Source: Corallococcus caeni (GTDB lineage Bacteria > Myxococcota > Myxococcia > Myxococcales > Myxococcaceae). From it: DNA of 64,000 nucleotides. The translations under genes and the position numbers were made by a program. Below the pieces are notes generated by a model. It saw only the letters and a list, made by a program, of their open reading frames with translations. It was not told the DNA's origin and made no database searches. The DNA lies in contig NZ_BTTW01000001.1 of assembly GCF_036245865.1 (NCBI RefSeq), forward strand, positions 558,001 to 622,000, written 5' to 3'. Numbering within the stretch: the first letter of the stretch is position 1; each line of letters opens with the position of its first letter. Shown piece after piece: positions 16,238-24,180 of the stretch.

Positions 16238-16389
16238 ACCTCCGCATGGTCAACGGTCGCGTGGACGGCGTCCGCTTCACAATCTTCGCCCATACATAGC
16301 CACTCGTGCGCATGGTTCCCGTAGAGTACCTTCACCACGCTCAGGCAATCTGGGAACGCCTCACAGCAAAGAAACCACCCCCCAAAAAA

Positions 16390-18054
16390 ATGACATCCAA
16401 CACATCATTCGAAATCAGCATTCCAAGACCAAACGCAGCCCCTTCCCTCAAGCTCAAAGCACAGCCTGGACACTCAATAATTTTCATCGGAGCAAACGGC
16501 TCAGGAAAAACCCGACTTGGCGTCCACATAGAGGCGTCGCTCCCGGGCAACAAGTCGCTCAGAATTTCAGCACAAAAATCACTATCAATGCCCGAACACA
16601 TAGCACTGACATCGCTCAAGACAGCAACCGAGCGCCTATGGTTCGGCACGGAAACCCCGAAGGGCACAAGTCCACTCGATACACATCACTACAGATTAGG
16701 CAGCCGCTGGAGGGGAAGTCCCGCCACAACCCCGCTCAACGATATTGAGCATCTGCTCCAAGCGCTGTTCGCTGAACAATCACGCGTAGCGCTCCAATAC
16801 CTTCCTGACCGCCGAAAAGACGATCCAGGCCCCCTGCCCCTCCCCAAACTATCGACACTTAGGGCCATTTGGGAGCGTCTTTTGCCTCACCGAACACTCA
16901 CCACCAACGAAACATCCATCGACGTCTCGCCAGCACCAAAACCAGAAACGCCACCGCCTGCCAACACAGCCTACCCAGCCACGCAACTAAGCGATGGCGA
17001 GCGCGCAATATTTTACTACATTGGACAGTGCCTTCTCGCACCTTCCGACTCGCTCCTCATTATCGACGAACCAGAAAGCCACATACACAAGGCCATTCTT
17101 GGTCGACTTTGGAACGAACTTGAAGCCGCTCGGCCCGACTGCGCATTCATATACATAACCCACGATCTCGATTTCGCAACAACTCAATCAGCAGTCGCGC
17201 GATACTTCATCCGCGCCTACGCCTCAAATCAAGAACAAGGGGCTTGGGATATTGACGAACTACCCGAGGATGGCGAGATTCCCGAACTGGTCATTGCAGA
17301 AATCGTGGGAAGTCGCCGCCCAATCCTATTCGTCGAAGGTCAATCATCCAGCATTGATCTTATAGTCTACCGATCGCAATACCCCCTATTTACGGTCATC
17401 CCCCTTGGTTCATGCTCAGACGTGATTCGTTCTACAAGTAGCCTCCGGCGAAACGCCAAGCGACTCCACTTGGGAGCATCATTTGGAATAGTCGATGCCG
17501 ATGATCGCGACAATGCTGAAATAGAGCGCCTCAAGAGTCTTCACATATTTACCCTCCCAGTCTCAGAAATCGAAAGCCTCTTTGCACTGCCGAAAGTATT
17601 CCTTGCGCTTGCCGACATACTCCATTGCTCAACCCCAGAGGAAAGACTAAAAAACCTAACCTCGGCGATCATCAAGATTGCACGAGCCGACCTCGAAGCC
17701 GCATCTTGCAGATACGTTACGCGGGTCATCGACAACAAACTCAAGAATGTCGAAGTCTCAATGAAAACAATCGAAGACCTCGAGACAGCCTTTACTGAAG
17801 AGGTAAAAAACATTATCCCTCGCTCGATCTACAATGACTTTAAATCGAGACTGGAGACCAACCTCGACAGCGCCAATCTAGAAGGAATCCTCAGGATGTA
17901 CGACAACAAGGGGATCGCTGGCACTGTTGCCAATCATCTTGGTCTAGCAGGCAAGAAGGAGTTTTTCGACAAAATCAGCAGAGTAATGCATCACGAATCA
18001 GGCAATGCTCTCAGGAAAGAACTAACCGCCGTTCTTCCGGAAATAGCGGTCTGA
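16390..18054 (+). CDS. Fused AAA ATPase-DUF4435 (TOPRIM-like) protein, PARIS-like
   Basis: The protein has 554 residues from the ATG at 16390; an in-frame GTG at 16306 would add 28 atypical residues. The ATPase half has Walker A GANGSGKT (34-41), an ABC-type signature QLSDGERAIFYY (~199), Walker B LLIIDEPESHIH (~222) and the switch histidine ITHDLDFA (~257), matching AAA_21/OLD-type enzymes. The second half is DUF4435: RPILFVEGQSSSIDL with the TOPRIM glutamate (~316) and FGIVDADDRDNAE with the DxD aspartates (~369). PARIS anti-phage systems pair an AriA ATPase with an AriB DUF4435 effector, and fused versions are known. The gene is strikingly A/T-rich and stands alone between a phage lysis module and an IS91-like end. 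It could instead be a different OLD-like nuclease. Confidence 0.75.
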   Translation: MTSNTSFEISIPRPNAAPSLKLKAQPGHSIIFIGANGSGKTRLGVHIEASLPGNKSLRISAQKSLSMPEHIALTSLKTATERLWFGTETPKGTSPLDTHHYRLGSRWRGSPATTPLNDIEHLLQALFAEQSRVALQYLPDRRKDDPGPLPLPKLSTLRAIWERLLPHRTLTTNETSIDVSPAPKPETPPPANTAYPATQLSDGERAIFYYIGQCLLAPSDSLLIIDEPESHIHKAILGRLWNELEAARPDCAFIYITHDLDFATTQSAVARYFIRAYASNQEQGAWDIDELPEDGEIPELVIAEIVGSRRPILFVEGQSSSIDLIVYRSQYPLFTVIPLGSCSDVIRSTSSLRRNAKRLHLGASFGIVDADDRDNAEIERLKSLHIFTLPVSEIESLFALPKVFLALADILHCSTPEERLKNLTSAIIKIARADLEAASCRYVTRVIDNKLKNVEVSMKTIEDLETAFTEEVKNIIPRSIYNDFKSRLETNLDSANLEGILRMYDNKGIAGTVANHLGLAGKKEFFDKISRVMHHESGNALRKELTAVLPEIAV

Positions 18055-18057
18055 TTC

Positions 18058-18138
18058 TCACGTCGTTACGCTGACTGCCCTCTCCTTCCCGACGCTGAGC
18101 AGCCAGTCGCGGAAGGAGAACCATGAGTCCTCAGCGAC
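18058..18138 (-). pseudogene. Truncated C-terminal fragment beside the IS91-like boundary
   Basis: Immediately left of the second repeat, a minus-strand frame reads AVAEDSWFSFRDWLLSVGKE and ends RAVSVTT before the stop at 18058-18060. It looks like the tail of a protein whose upstream part was replaced by the IS91-like end starting at 18140. Family not recognised. Confidence 0.3.
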
Positions 18139-18139
18139 A

Positions 18140-18496
18140 GCGTATAGGCAGGATAGAGGCCATGTGGAGGGTGAGGGCAGGAGCGGAGGGGCCGCGGAGG
18201 GCTGTTGATGGGGGCCGCCCGAGCAGTGCGCCAAGCGGGTGGAGCAGCCGCGCAGCCCCTTGGGGTACACCCGGCCCTGGCCGCGCTCCCTTCAGGTGCG
18301 CGGCAGGACTTGGCTCTCTTGGCTGGGGCGGCTTGAGCCTCAACACCCTGCGGCTTGAGGGGGCCCACTCGCCGGGGCCAGCCTCGCACCTGCCGTGGGC
18401 AGGCCCAGGTGCTCCAGAATCGCTCGTACTCCTCCCGCCTCGTTCACGTACGCCAGCACTCGCCGTCTGCCTCCACACCTCACGCAGGCGAACACG
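18140..18496 (-). repeat. IS91-family 3' end, copy 2 (direct repeat of 10197-10553)
   Basis: This 357-base block is gap-free and about 97% identical to copy 1, in the same orientation. The two copies bracket the whole island cargo and could support deletion or amplification of it by recombination. Here the transposase reading frame continues beyond 18496, so this copy is the more complete one. Confidence 0.8.
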
Positions 18497-18936
18497 TCGA
18501 AGTCGAACGTCCTCTTCAGCAACTCGGCCCAGTCCTCTCGCGGCGTTTTCTCCTTCAGCGGCTCCTTGCTGGCCGCTGCCTGGGGCGCCACGCTCGTTTC
18601 CTCCTCTCCCGCTCGGGGGACCAGAAATGGCCGCAGTTTGGCGCCTGTAGCAAAGACGCCGTGGAACCTCGTGAGGTTTGCCCGAGGCGGAGGTACCAGG
18701 GACGCGACACGCCGTAACAGTTCCAGCCCGGTGAAGAGCAGGTGCGTGGTGCCTTCCGGCAGCGGGCGCTTCATGCGGTAGGCGATGCGGCCATCCTCCA
18801 TTCGCGACAGGCGCTCCAGCGCCAGCGCGCCACGCGCCCCATAGCGGCACATCCGCTCCAGCCCCTGCCTGTCGCTGGCATGGAGGTGCGTATTGGCATG
18901 CAGGGAGAAGCCTTCCAGTGAGTCCATCCAGTTCGC
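18340..18936 (-). pseudogene. IS91-family transposase, C-terminal portion
   Basis: About 198 codons encode the Y2_Tnp (IS91-type) C-terminal region: [56 protein letters not shown] and [15 protein letters not shown], then a linker and a CxxC-containing end ([13 protein letters not shown]). The N-terminal zinc domain and the catalytic tyrosine region are absent: sequence similarity stops near 18936, just before the ribosome-binding site of the next plus-strand gene. A 5'-truncated, non-autonomous copy. Confidence 0.75.
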
Positions 18937-18962
18937 ATGGCAATAGGAGCGAGGAAACCGCC

Positions 18963-19889
18963 ATGATGGATGCCTGGAAATGCGAACCCCAGGAGTCCAG
19001 CGTGCGAAGCCTCTCATTCCGGGTCATCCGTTTCGTCTCGGCGCTGGTCGTGCTGGGCGGTTGTGAGCGGCAGGAGAAGCCGACCGCTCCCGCTCCCGCT
19101 CCGGTCAAGGCCAGCGCGCCCGCGCCCGCACCCGCGCCGGTCGCACCCTCGCGAAGCAGCACCGAGGCGGAGCTGCGCGAGCGGCTGCGATGCGAGGCGC
19201 TCCTTGGCTTCAGCGGGCTGCTGGCGGGACAGCAGGAGTTCTTCGGAGAGAAGGACGCCTGGACGGCGGACGTCACACGCCTCCCCTCCCCTGCGCCATG
19301 CACGGATGGCAGCCGCGTGCCCACGCCGGACGCCACCTGGCTCGCGGGTTGCCACTTCCGTTATGCGGTCTCGGTGGCCGGCTCCGCTCCCGACAACAGC
19401 ACCTTCAGCGTGCGCGCGGTGGGCGTGGGCGGACTCGCCGAAGGGCTCACGTACACCCTGACGCATGGGTATGTGGACAGGCAGCCCGTGCGCGTGTGGC
19501 CTTCCGAGCTCGTCCTCGAGGAGTGCCATGGCGTGCGCAGGCCGGAGGGGACGCCCCTGCCAGCTCCGCTGTGCGAGGGAGCCAGCAACCTCAAGGCGTT
19601 CTTTGCTTCCCAGAAGGCGTACTTCGGAGAGAAGGACCGTTACTCGGAGAGCGCCGCCCAGGTGGGCTTCGCTCCGGAGCCGTGCCTCGACGGCACCCGC
19701 GCGCCGGTGCCTGATGACACATGGATCGCGGGCTGTCGCTTCATCTACCGCGCCGAGGTCTCGGGCACGGCGCCGGAGCAGACCTTCCGCCTCACCGCGC
19801 GGGGAATGAAGGGCCCCGTGGTGGAACAGGTGCTGACGCTGGACTCCCAGTACACCTGGAGCCCCGCCGATCCAGGCTGCGCGCCCTGA
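18963..19889 (+). CDS. Lipoprotein with two tandem copies of a secreted domain
   Basis: The protein has 308 residues from the ATG at 18963, six bases after a GAGGAAA site. A leader ends in lipobox LGGC, followed by a Pro/Ala linker. Two homologous ~110-residue domains follow. Each contains an [16 protein letters not shown] helix end, PCxDGxRxPxPxxTW, an AGCxFxY strand and a final beta region, a pattern like the soluble part of type IV-pilin-like proteins (disulfide-closed). The duplication within one lipoprotein is unusual. Anchored in the envelope; function unknown. Its upstream region is truncated IS91 sequence, so its promoter may have been altered. Confidence 0.65.
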   Translation: MMDAWKCEPQESSVRSLSFRVIRFVSALVVLGGCERQEKPTAPAPAPVKASAPAPAPAPVAPSRSSTEAELRERLRCEALLGFSGLLAGQQEFFGEKDAWTADVTRLPSPAPCTDGSRVPTPDATWLAGCHFRYAVSVAGSAPDNSTFSVRAVGVGGLAEGLTYTLTHGYVDRQPVRVWPSELVLEECHGVRRPEGTPLPAPLCEGASNLKAFFASQKAYFGEKDRYSESAAQVGFAPEPCLDGTRAPVPDDTWIAGCRFIYRAEVSGTAPEQTFRLTARGMKGPVVEQVLTLDSQYTWSPADPGCAP

Positions 19890-20069
19890 CGCAGGATTGT
19901 CGCGGCAGGGCGCGAATCGGGCCTTGAACCACCCGAGCAGTCAGGCACTCCACGGAAGCACCGGGGGGATGATAGAACACGGAGGCAACCCCATTTCAAT
20001 CCTAGCAAAAGATGTATATGCCGGAAGGCGTGCTTTACGTAGGCACCCTTCTCGAAGTGGGGGTCATCC

Positions 20070-20804
20070 ATGCGCGGCTCACAGGTCCTTGGTATCGCTC
20101 TCGTCTCCAGCATTGCCTTCACTCCGCTCGCGGAGGCGAAGAGCGTCTCCTTCTCGGGTTACCAATGGGAGGTCCGCAGCGGTCAGGGCGGCCCGGGCCC
20201 CAATGCCTGGGATGACCGCAACGCCTGGGTCGATGCGAACGGCTACCTCCACCTGAAGATCGCCTGGCGCGACGGACGCTGGACGACGGCGGAGGTCTAC
20301 ATGCCGCAGCAGCGGCTGGGGTACGGCACGTACCAGTTCAAGGTGATTGGCCGGCCGGACCTCTTCGACGACAACGTGGTCCTGGGCCTGTTCAACTACA
20401 CGCGTCCCGACGTGGGCCCGGACGGCACGAATGAAATCGATATCGAATTCGCGAAGTGGGGCGGCAGTCAGCCGCAGATGGGCAACTGGGCCGTGTACCC
20501 CGCGGTGACGGGCGTCCCCTACTCCCATCAGGCCTACGCCATCAGCCTCGGGGGGACCTACTCCACCTACCGCTTCCAATGGTCCTCGACGCAGGTCTAC
20601 TTCCAGGCCTTGCATGGCCACCAGGATGGCAACACCAATCAGATGGCCAGCTGGCTGCTCAATCCGCCGGACTACGTCCAGCGCATTCCCCAGACCCCCC
20701 TGCCCGTCCACATGAACTTCTGGCTCTTCCAGGGACGCGCGCCCAAGAACGGTCAGGAGGCGGAGATCGTCATCGCGGAGTTCAAGTTCATCCCCGCTCC
20801 GTAG
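20070..20804 (+). CDS. Secreted glycoside hydrolase family 16 enzyme
   Basis: The protein has 244 residues with a signal peptide (LGIALVSSIAFTPLAEA). The GH16 active-site strand NEIDIEFAKW (about residues 120-129) holds the ExDxE triad of nucleophile, helper and acid/base. Upstream sequence (AEVYMPQQRLGYGTYQFKVI) and C-terminal HMNFWLFQG are typical of the jelly-roll fold. Family members cut beta-1,3/1,4-glucans, agar or similar; the missing residue between the second Asp and Glu pair (ExDxE rather than ExDxxE) places it with lichenase/laminarinase-like enzymes lacking the beta-bulge. Likely used against polysaccharides of prey or environment. Confidence 0.8.
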   Translation: MRGSQVLGIALVSSIAFTPLAEAKSVSFSGYQWEVRSGQGGPGPNAWDDRNAWVDANGYLHLKIAWRDGRWTTAEVYMPQQRLGYGTYQFKVIGRPDLFDDNVVLGLFNYTRPDVGPDGTNEIDIEFAKWGGSQPQMGNWAVYPAVTGVPYSHQAYAISLGGTYSTYRFQWSSTQVYFQALHGHQDGNTNQMASWLLNPPDYVQRIPQTPLPVHMNFWLFQGRAPKNGQEAEIVIAEFKFIPAP

Positions 20805-20818
20805 ACGTCAGGCGCGGG

Positions 20819-22246
20819 TCAAAGCGAACAAGCCGCACGAGGAGCACGCCGCTTCTGGATGAAGCTGCTCACCGCGGCCTTGAAGCAATCTGGCGCCGTG
20901 AAGAGCAGGAAGTGCGGCCCACCCTTCACGGTGAACAGGTTGACGCCCGCGGCTTCGGGCAGGAGGCGCAGATGGGCCTGGGCGCCAGCGAGGGGCGTCT
21001 TCGGGTCCATGTCGCCCTGGAGCACCAGCACCGGAGGAAGCGCGGTGGGAGATTTGCCGAACCACTCGTCGCGTGGATAGGCCAAGGACGTCCGACCGAC
21101 GAGCTGACCCGGCAGACTGCTGACGAACAGGAACCGGGCGGCTTCCGCCTCCACCTGGGCCTGGGTGAGGTCTGGCCTGGCGTTGTTCTCGGAGGCGCTG
21201 ATCACCGCGACGAGCGGGATGGACACCGGGGACTGAGGGAAATGGTCGAACACGGCGCCCAGTGCCTCCAGGTCCCGCTCAACCTGCTGCAACGGCTTGA
21301 GGTCTCCGCTCCGGAGGCCCGAGAGGACGAGGGGAATCCGCGCCCGCAGCTCCGGGCTGTTCAGCAGTGCGCCGAAGAAGAGCTTCGGACGTCCCCCCGG
21401 GACGGCCTCGGACAACTTGGGATCGTCGACGAGCCCCTGCATCGCGGCGACCGCCGAGCCCCCCAGACGCGCCCGGCAGGCCGGGTCCGCGTCGCACTTC
21501 GCGAGGACCGCGCGGCCCACCTCGTCGACGACGGCCGAGCGATGACTGAGGTCCCATTGGTCCGTCGTCTCCGGTGGAACGAGGGAGTCGAGCACGATGC
21601 CATCGAGGCGCCGCGGCGCGGCCACCGTCATCATGCGCAACACCAGCTGCGTGCCGTAGGAGACCCCATAGAGCCACGTCTTCCGGCCCGTGGAGTAGCG
21701 CTCCATCAGCGCGCTCAAGTCTCGGGCGGAGTGCGTGATGGTGAAGGCGCGAGTGCGCTTGGAATCGGACTCCAGCGCCTCGAAGCAGGTCGCCCACTCG
21801 GCGCCTTCGAGCGCGGCGCCCCCGGCACTGTCGACGGCCTCCTCCTTCTGGCAGAGCCGGCTGGAGAAACCCGTCCCGCGATGGTCCGGAACCAGCAGGT
21901 CGTATCCCGGGAAGGCGGCCCGCAGGGTCTTCAGCAGCGGGTAGAACGAAGCCCCTGACTCGCCGGGCCCACCCGCCACGAGCCAGACCTGCCCGGCCGA
22001 CCGGCCCGGAGCCGGGAACTTGCGCACGAAGAGCTCGATCCGCTCACCGCTCGGGGCCGCGGAGTCCAACGGCGCACTGAAGCGAGCACAGAGGGAACCG
22101 GCGAGCGCCGCGTCCGACTTCGCGTCCTGGCAACCGGCGAACCCGTCGGCACGGGGCGCCGTGCCCTGCTCGGCCGCGTGCGCGGAACTGCCCAGGACAA
22201 GTGCACTCCAGAGGGTGACCACGGCTGCGAAGGCGGGGCATTTCAT
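20819..22246 (-). CDS. Secreted S33-type alpha/beta-hydrolase (tripeptidyl aminopeptidase-like)
   Basis: The protein has 475 residues with a signal peptide (ALVLGSSAHAA). The oxyanion-hole motif WLVAGGPGESG (~90), nucleophile elbow YGVSYGTQ (Ser197), acid LQGDMDPKTPL (~410) and base KGGPHFLLF (~443) are all in place, and a TAP-like C-terminal region with paired cysteines is present. These enzymes release N-terminal residues or short peptides from peptides outside the cytoplasm. The gene faces the GH16 gene convergently, with 14 bases between stops. Confidence 0.75.
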   Translation of the reverse strand: MKCPAFAAVVTLWSALVLGSSAHAAEQGTAPRADGFAGCQDAKSDAALAGSLCARFSAPLDSAAPSGERIELFVRKFPAPGRSAGQVWLVAGGPGESGASFYPLLKTLRAAFPGYDLLVPDHRGTGFSSRLCQKEEAVDSAGGAALEGAEWATCFEALESDSKRTRAFTITHSARDLSALMERYSTGRKTWLYGVSYGTQLVLRMMTVAAPRRLDGIVLDSLVPPETTDQWDLSHRSAVVDEVGRAVLAKCDADPACRARLGGSAVAAMQGLVDDPKLSEAVPGGRPKLFFGALLNSPELRARIPLVLSGLRSGDLKPLQQVERDLEALGAVFDHFPQSPVSIPLVAVISASENNARPDLTQAQVEAEAARFLFVSSLPGQLVGRTSLAYPRDEWFGKSPTALPPVLVLQGDMDPKTPLAGAQAHLRLLPEAAGVNLFTVKGGPHFLLFTAPDCFKAAVSSFIQKRRAPRAACSL

Positions 22247-22591
22247 GTTCAGGCTCCGGGAGAGCCCGGGAACTTCCCAGAGCGGACCCAGGATCGCAAT
22301 TCATTCGGGTCTTGACCGCATTCACTTCAAAACAGGCATCCACCGGCGCCAGCGAGTATGTCTGTCATTGAAGTCCCGTGTTTCACGGCTGAAGCTGATA
22401 CCAGGAATGGACAGACATCTGCTTTGGCCTCCAGCCAACGGCGGTGATTCCGGGCCTGGCGCGCGCGGTTCCCCCTCCGCTCCCCTGGACAAGGTGTTTC
22501 AATTTTCTTATACAGCTACAACCCGCGCAGACATGCGTCACGGGTGAGTTGGCGGCGGCGTCCCCCCCGGGCGCCGTTGAAAGGCACTTCC
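22247..22591. promoter_or_regulatory. 345-base divergent regulatory region with a 9-bp inverted repeat
   Basis: This gap holds the promoters of the S33-type hydrolase (minus) and the porin operon (plus). It contains perfect inverted arms ATGTCTGTC (22358-22366) and GACAGACAT (22410-22418) separated by 43 bases, a possible operator, and an A/T-rich TTTTCTTATACAG stretch near 22503-22516 that could hold a -10 element. No open frame with protein-like content is seen. Confidence 0.4.
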
Positions 22592-23701
22592 ATGTTTCAT
22601 CTGCGACGGCTCTCCCTGTGTCTGGGATTCCTCCTGGTCTCCGGCACCGCGTCCGGCATGCCCCTGGCGGATGGGAAGTTCTTCATCCACGGCTATGGGC
22701 ACCTGAGCACCGGCAGGACCTGGGAGAACGTCTACCTGGGCGGCAACGAGGAGCTGGGCCTGCATGACGTGGGCAGCACGCTGCTGGTCCGGGCCCTGCC
22801 CACGGAGCGCCTCGTCATCAACACGCAGTTCTCCTTCGAGAAGGCGCCCGGCCAGGACCTGGAGCTGGAGGTGGACTATGCCTTCGCGGAGTACGCCTTC
22901 TCCGACAAGTTCCACCTGCGCGTGGGCCGCAACCAGCTCCCCCTGGCGCTGTACTCGGAGATCTACGACGTGGGCACGCTGCGGCCCTTCAACGCCCTGC
23001 CGCAGGGGACGTACGGCCCCACGTCGATTGGCGTGGAGAACTACAACGGCCTGGGGCTCACCGGCCGCATCAACCTGCCGGGGGAGTGGATGGTGGAGTA
23101 CGACGCCTACGGCGGCTTCCTCGACCTGAAGGAGCCCCTCTCCCAGGACTGTGACGACACCGAGGGCGGGCTGTGTGTCATTGAATCGCAGCTGGCCGGC
23201 GGGCGGCTGGCGCTGTGGGCGCCGCTGGAGGGGCTGCGCTTCACCACGTCCGGGTTCGTGTCCCGGACCCCGACGAAGACGGCGGAGGGCGAGCACGACG
23301 TGCTGGGCGTGGTGGGCGTGGGCGCCGAGTACCTGGGCGAGTCGCTGTGGCTGCGGGCCGAGTTCTTCAACCTGTTCTCCGAGGTGGCCACGGCGCGCAC
23401 GGGCTACCTGGAGGCGGCGTACTTCGTCACCCCGCACTGGCAGGTGGCCGGACGCGTGGAGGGCTCGCGCACCTGGGCGCCCACCGCCGTGCCCGACGAA
23501 CTCGTCACCTACCTGCGCCACCGCGAGGTCGCCGTGGGGCTGAACTACTGGTTCGACCCCCACCTCGTCTTCAAGGTGTCGTTCCACAACGTCATCGGCA
23601 ACCGCTTCGCCATGCCCGAGGCCACCGACGACCTGGCCGCCCTCCTCCACCCGGAGCCCCACACGCGGCTCCTGTCCCTGGGCTCGCAGTTCAGCTTCTA
23701 G
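22592..23701 (+). CDS. Outer-membrane porin-like protein
   Basis: The protein has 369 residues with a signal peptide ending ASG-M. The mature sequence is a run of alternating beta strands (FFIHGYGHLSTGRTWEN, LELEVDYAFAEYAF, FHLRVGRNQLPLALYSEIYD, WQVAGRVEGSRTWAP) and ends ...LGSQFSF with a terminal phenylalanine, as outer-membrane barrels require. The GRNQLPLALYSE segment resembles phosphate/anion-selective porins. First gene of an operon with a phosphate-binding-like protein (23-base gap) and a chemoreceptor. Confidence 0.7.
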   Translation: MFHLRRLSLCLGFLLVSGTASGMPLADGKFFIHGYGHLSTGRTWENVYLGGNEELGLHDVGSTLLVRALPTERLVINTQFSFEKAPGQDLELEVDYAFAEYAFSDKFHLRVGRNQLPLALYSEIYDVGTLRPFNALPQGTYGPTSIGVENYNGLGLTGRINLPGEWMVEYDAYGGFLDLKEPLSQDCDDTEGGLCVIESQLAGGRLALWAPLEGLRFTTSGFVSRTPTKTAEGEHDVLGVVGVGAEYLGESLWLRAEFFNLFSEVATARTGYLEAAYFVTPHWQVAGRVEGSRTWAPTAVPDELVTYLRHREVAVGLNYWFDPHLVFKVSFHNVIGNRFAMPEATDDLAALLHPEPHTRLLSLGSQFSF

Positions 23702-23724
23702 CCCCGCCCCCCTCTGGAGACGCC

Positions 23725-24162
23725 ATGAGAACGCTTTCCCTGCTCCTGTTGTGTGGGTTCATCGGGCTCTTCGCCGGACCGGCGCGGGGTTCACCGTCGG
23801 CGACCTACAAGGTCGTGGTCCATCCCTCCAACCCGGTGACGGAGCTGAGCCGCGCGCGGCTCTCGCAGCTGTTCTTCAAGAAGAGCACCCAGTGGGATTC
23901 GGGCGCCACGGCGCTGCCGGTGGACCTGAACGACAGCTCGCCGGTGCGCGCCGCCTTCTGCGACGAGGTGCTCAAGCGCTCGCTGCCCGCCGTCCGGGCC
24001 TTCTGGCAGCAGCGCATCTTCTCCGGCCGCGACGTTCCGCCCCCCGAGCTGCCGTCGGAGAACGAGGTCCTCGCCTTCGTGCGCGCGAACCCCGGCGCCG
24101 TGGGCTACGTGCCCGCGAACACCCCCACCCCCGGGTTGAAGGTCCTCACCCTCCTGGACTGA
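23725..24162 (+). CDS. Small PstS-like substrate-binding protein
   Basis: The protein has 145 residues with a signal peptide (LLLLCGFIGLFAGPARG). The mature part matches the N-terminal lobe of phosphate-type periplasmic binding proteins: VVVHPSNPVTELSRARLSQL, FFKKSTQWDSG and NPGAVGYVP. It is less than half the length of PstS, the small stand-alone form found beside porins and sensors. It lies between the porin and the MCP, so it probably presents a ligand to one of them; no ABC permease genes are present. The sensing role is inference. Confidence 0.7.
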   Translation: MRTLSLLLLCGFIGLFAGPARGSPSATYKVVVHPSNPVTELSRARLSQLFFKKSTQWDSGATALPVDLNDSSPVRAAFCDEVLKRSLPAVRAFWQQRIFSGRDVPPPELPSENEVLAFVRANPGAVGYVPANTPTPGLKVLTLLD

Positions 24163-24180
24163 GAGAGCGAACCCGGCGCC

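Noticed and set aside
16132-16338. Minus-strand 68-codon frame over the start region of the PARIS-like gene
   Set aside because: It straddles two unrelated composition zones, has no recognisable motif and no ribosome-binding site; most likely a shadow. A plus-strand scrap at 16218-16299 (YDGERGTYLRMVNGRVDGV) looks slightly more protein-like but is too short to call.
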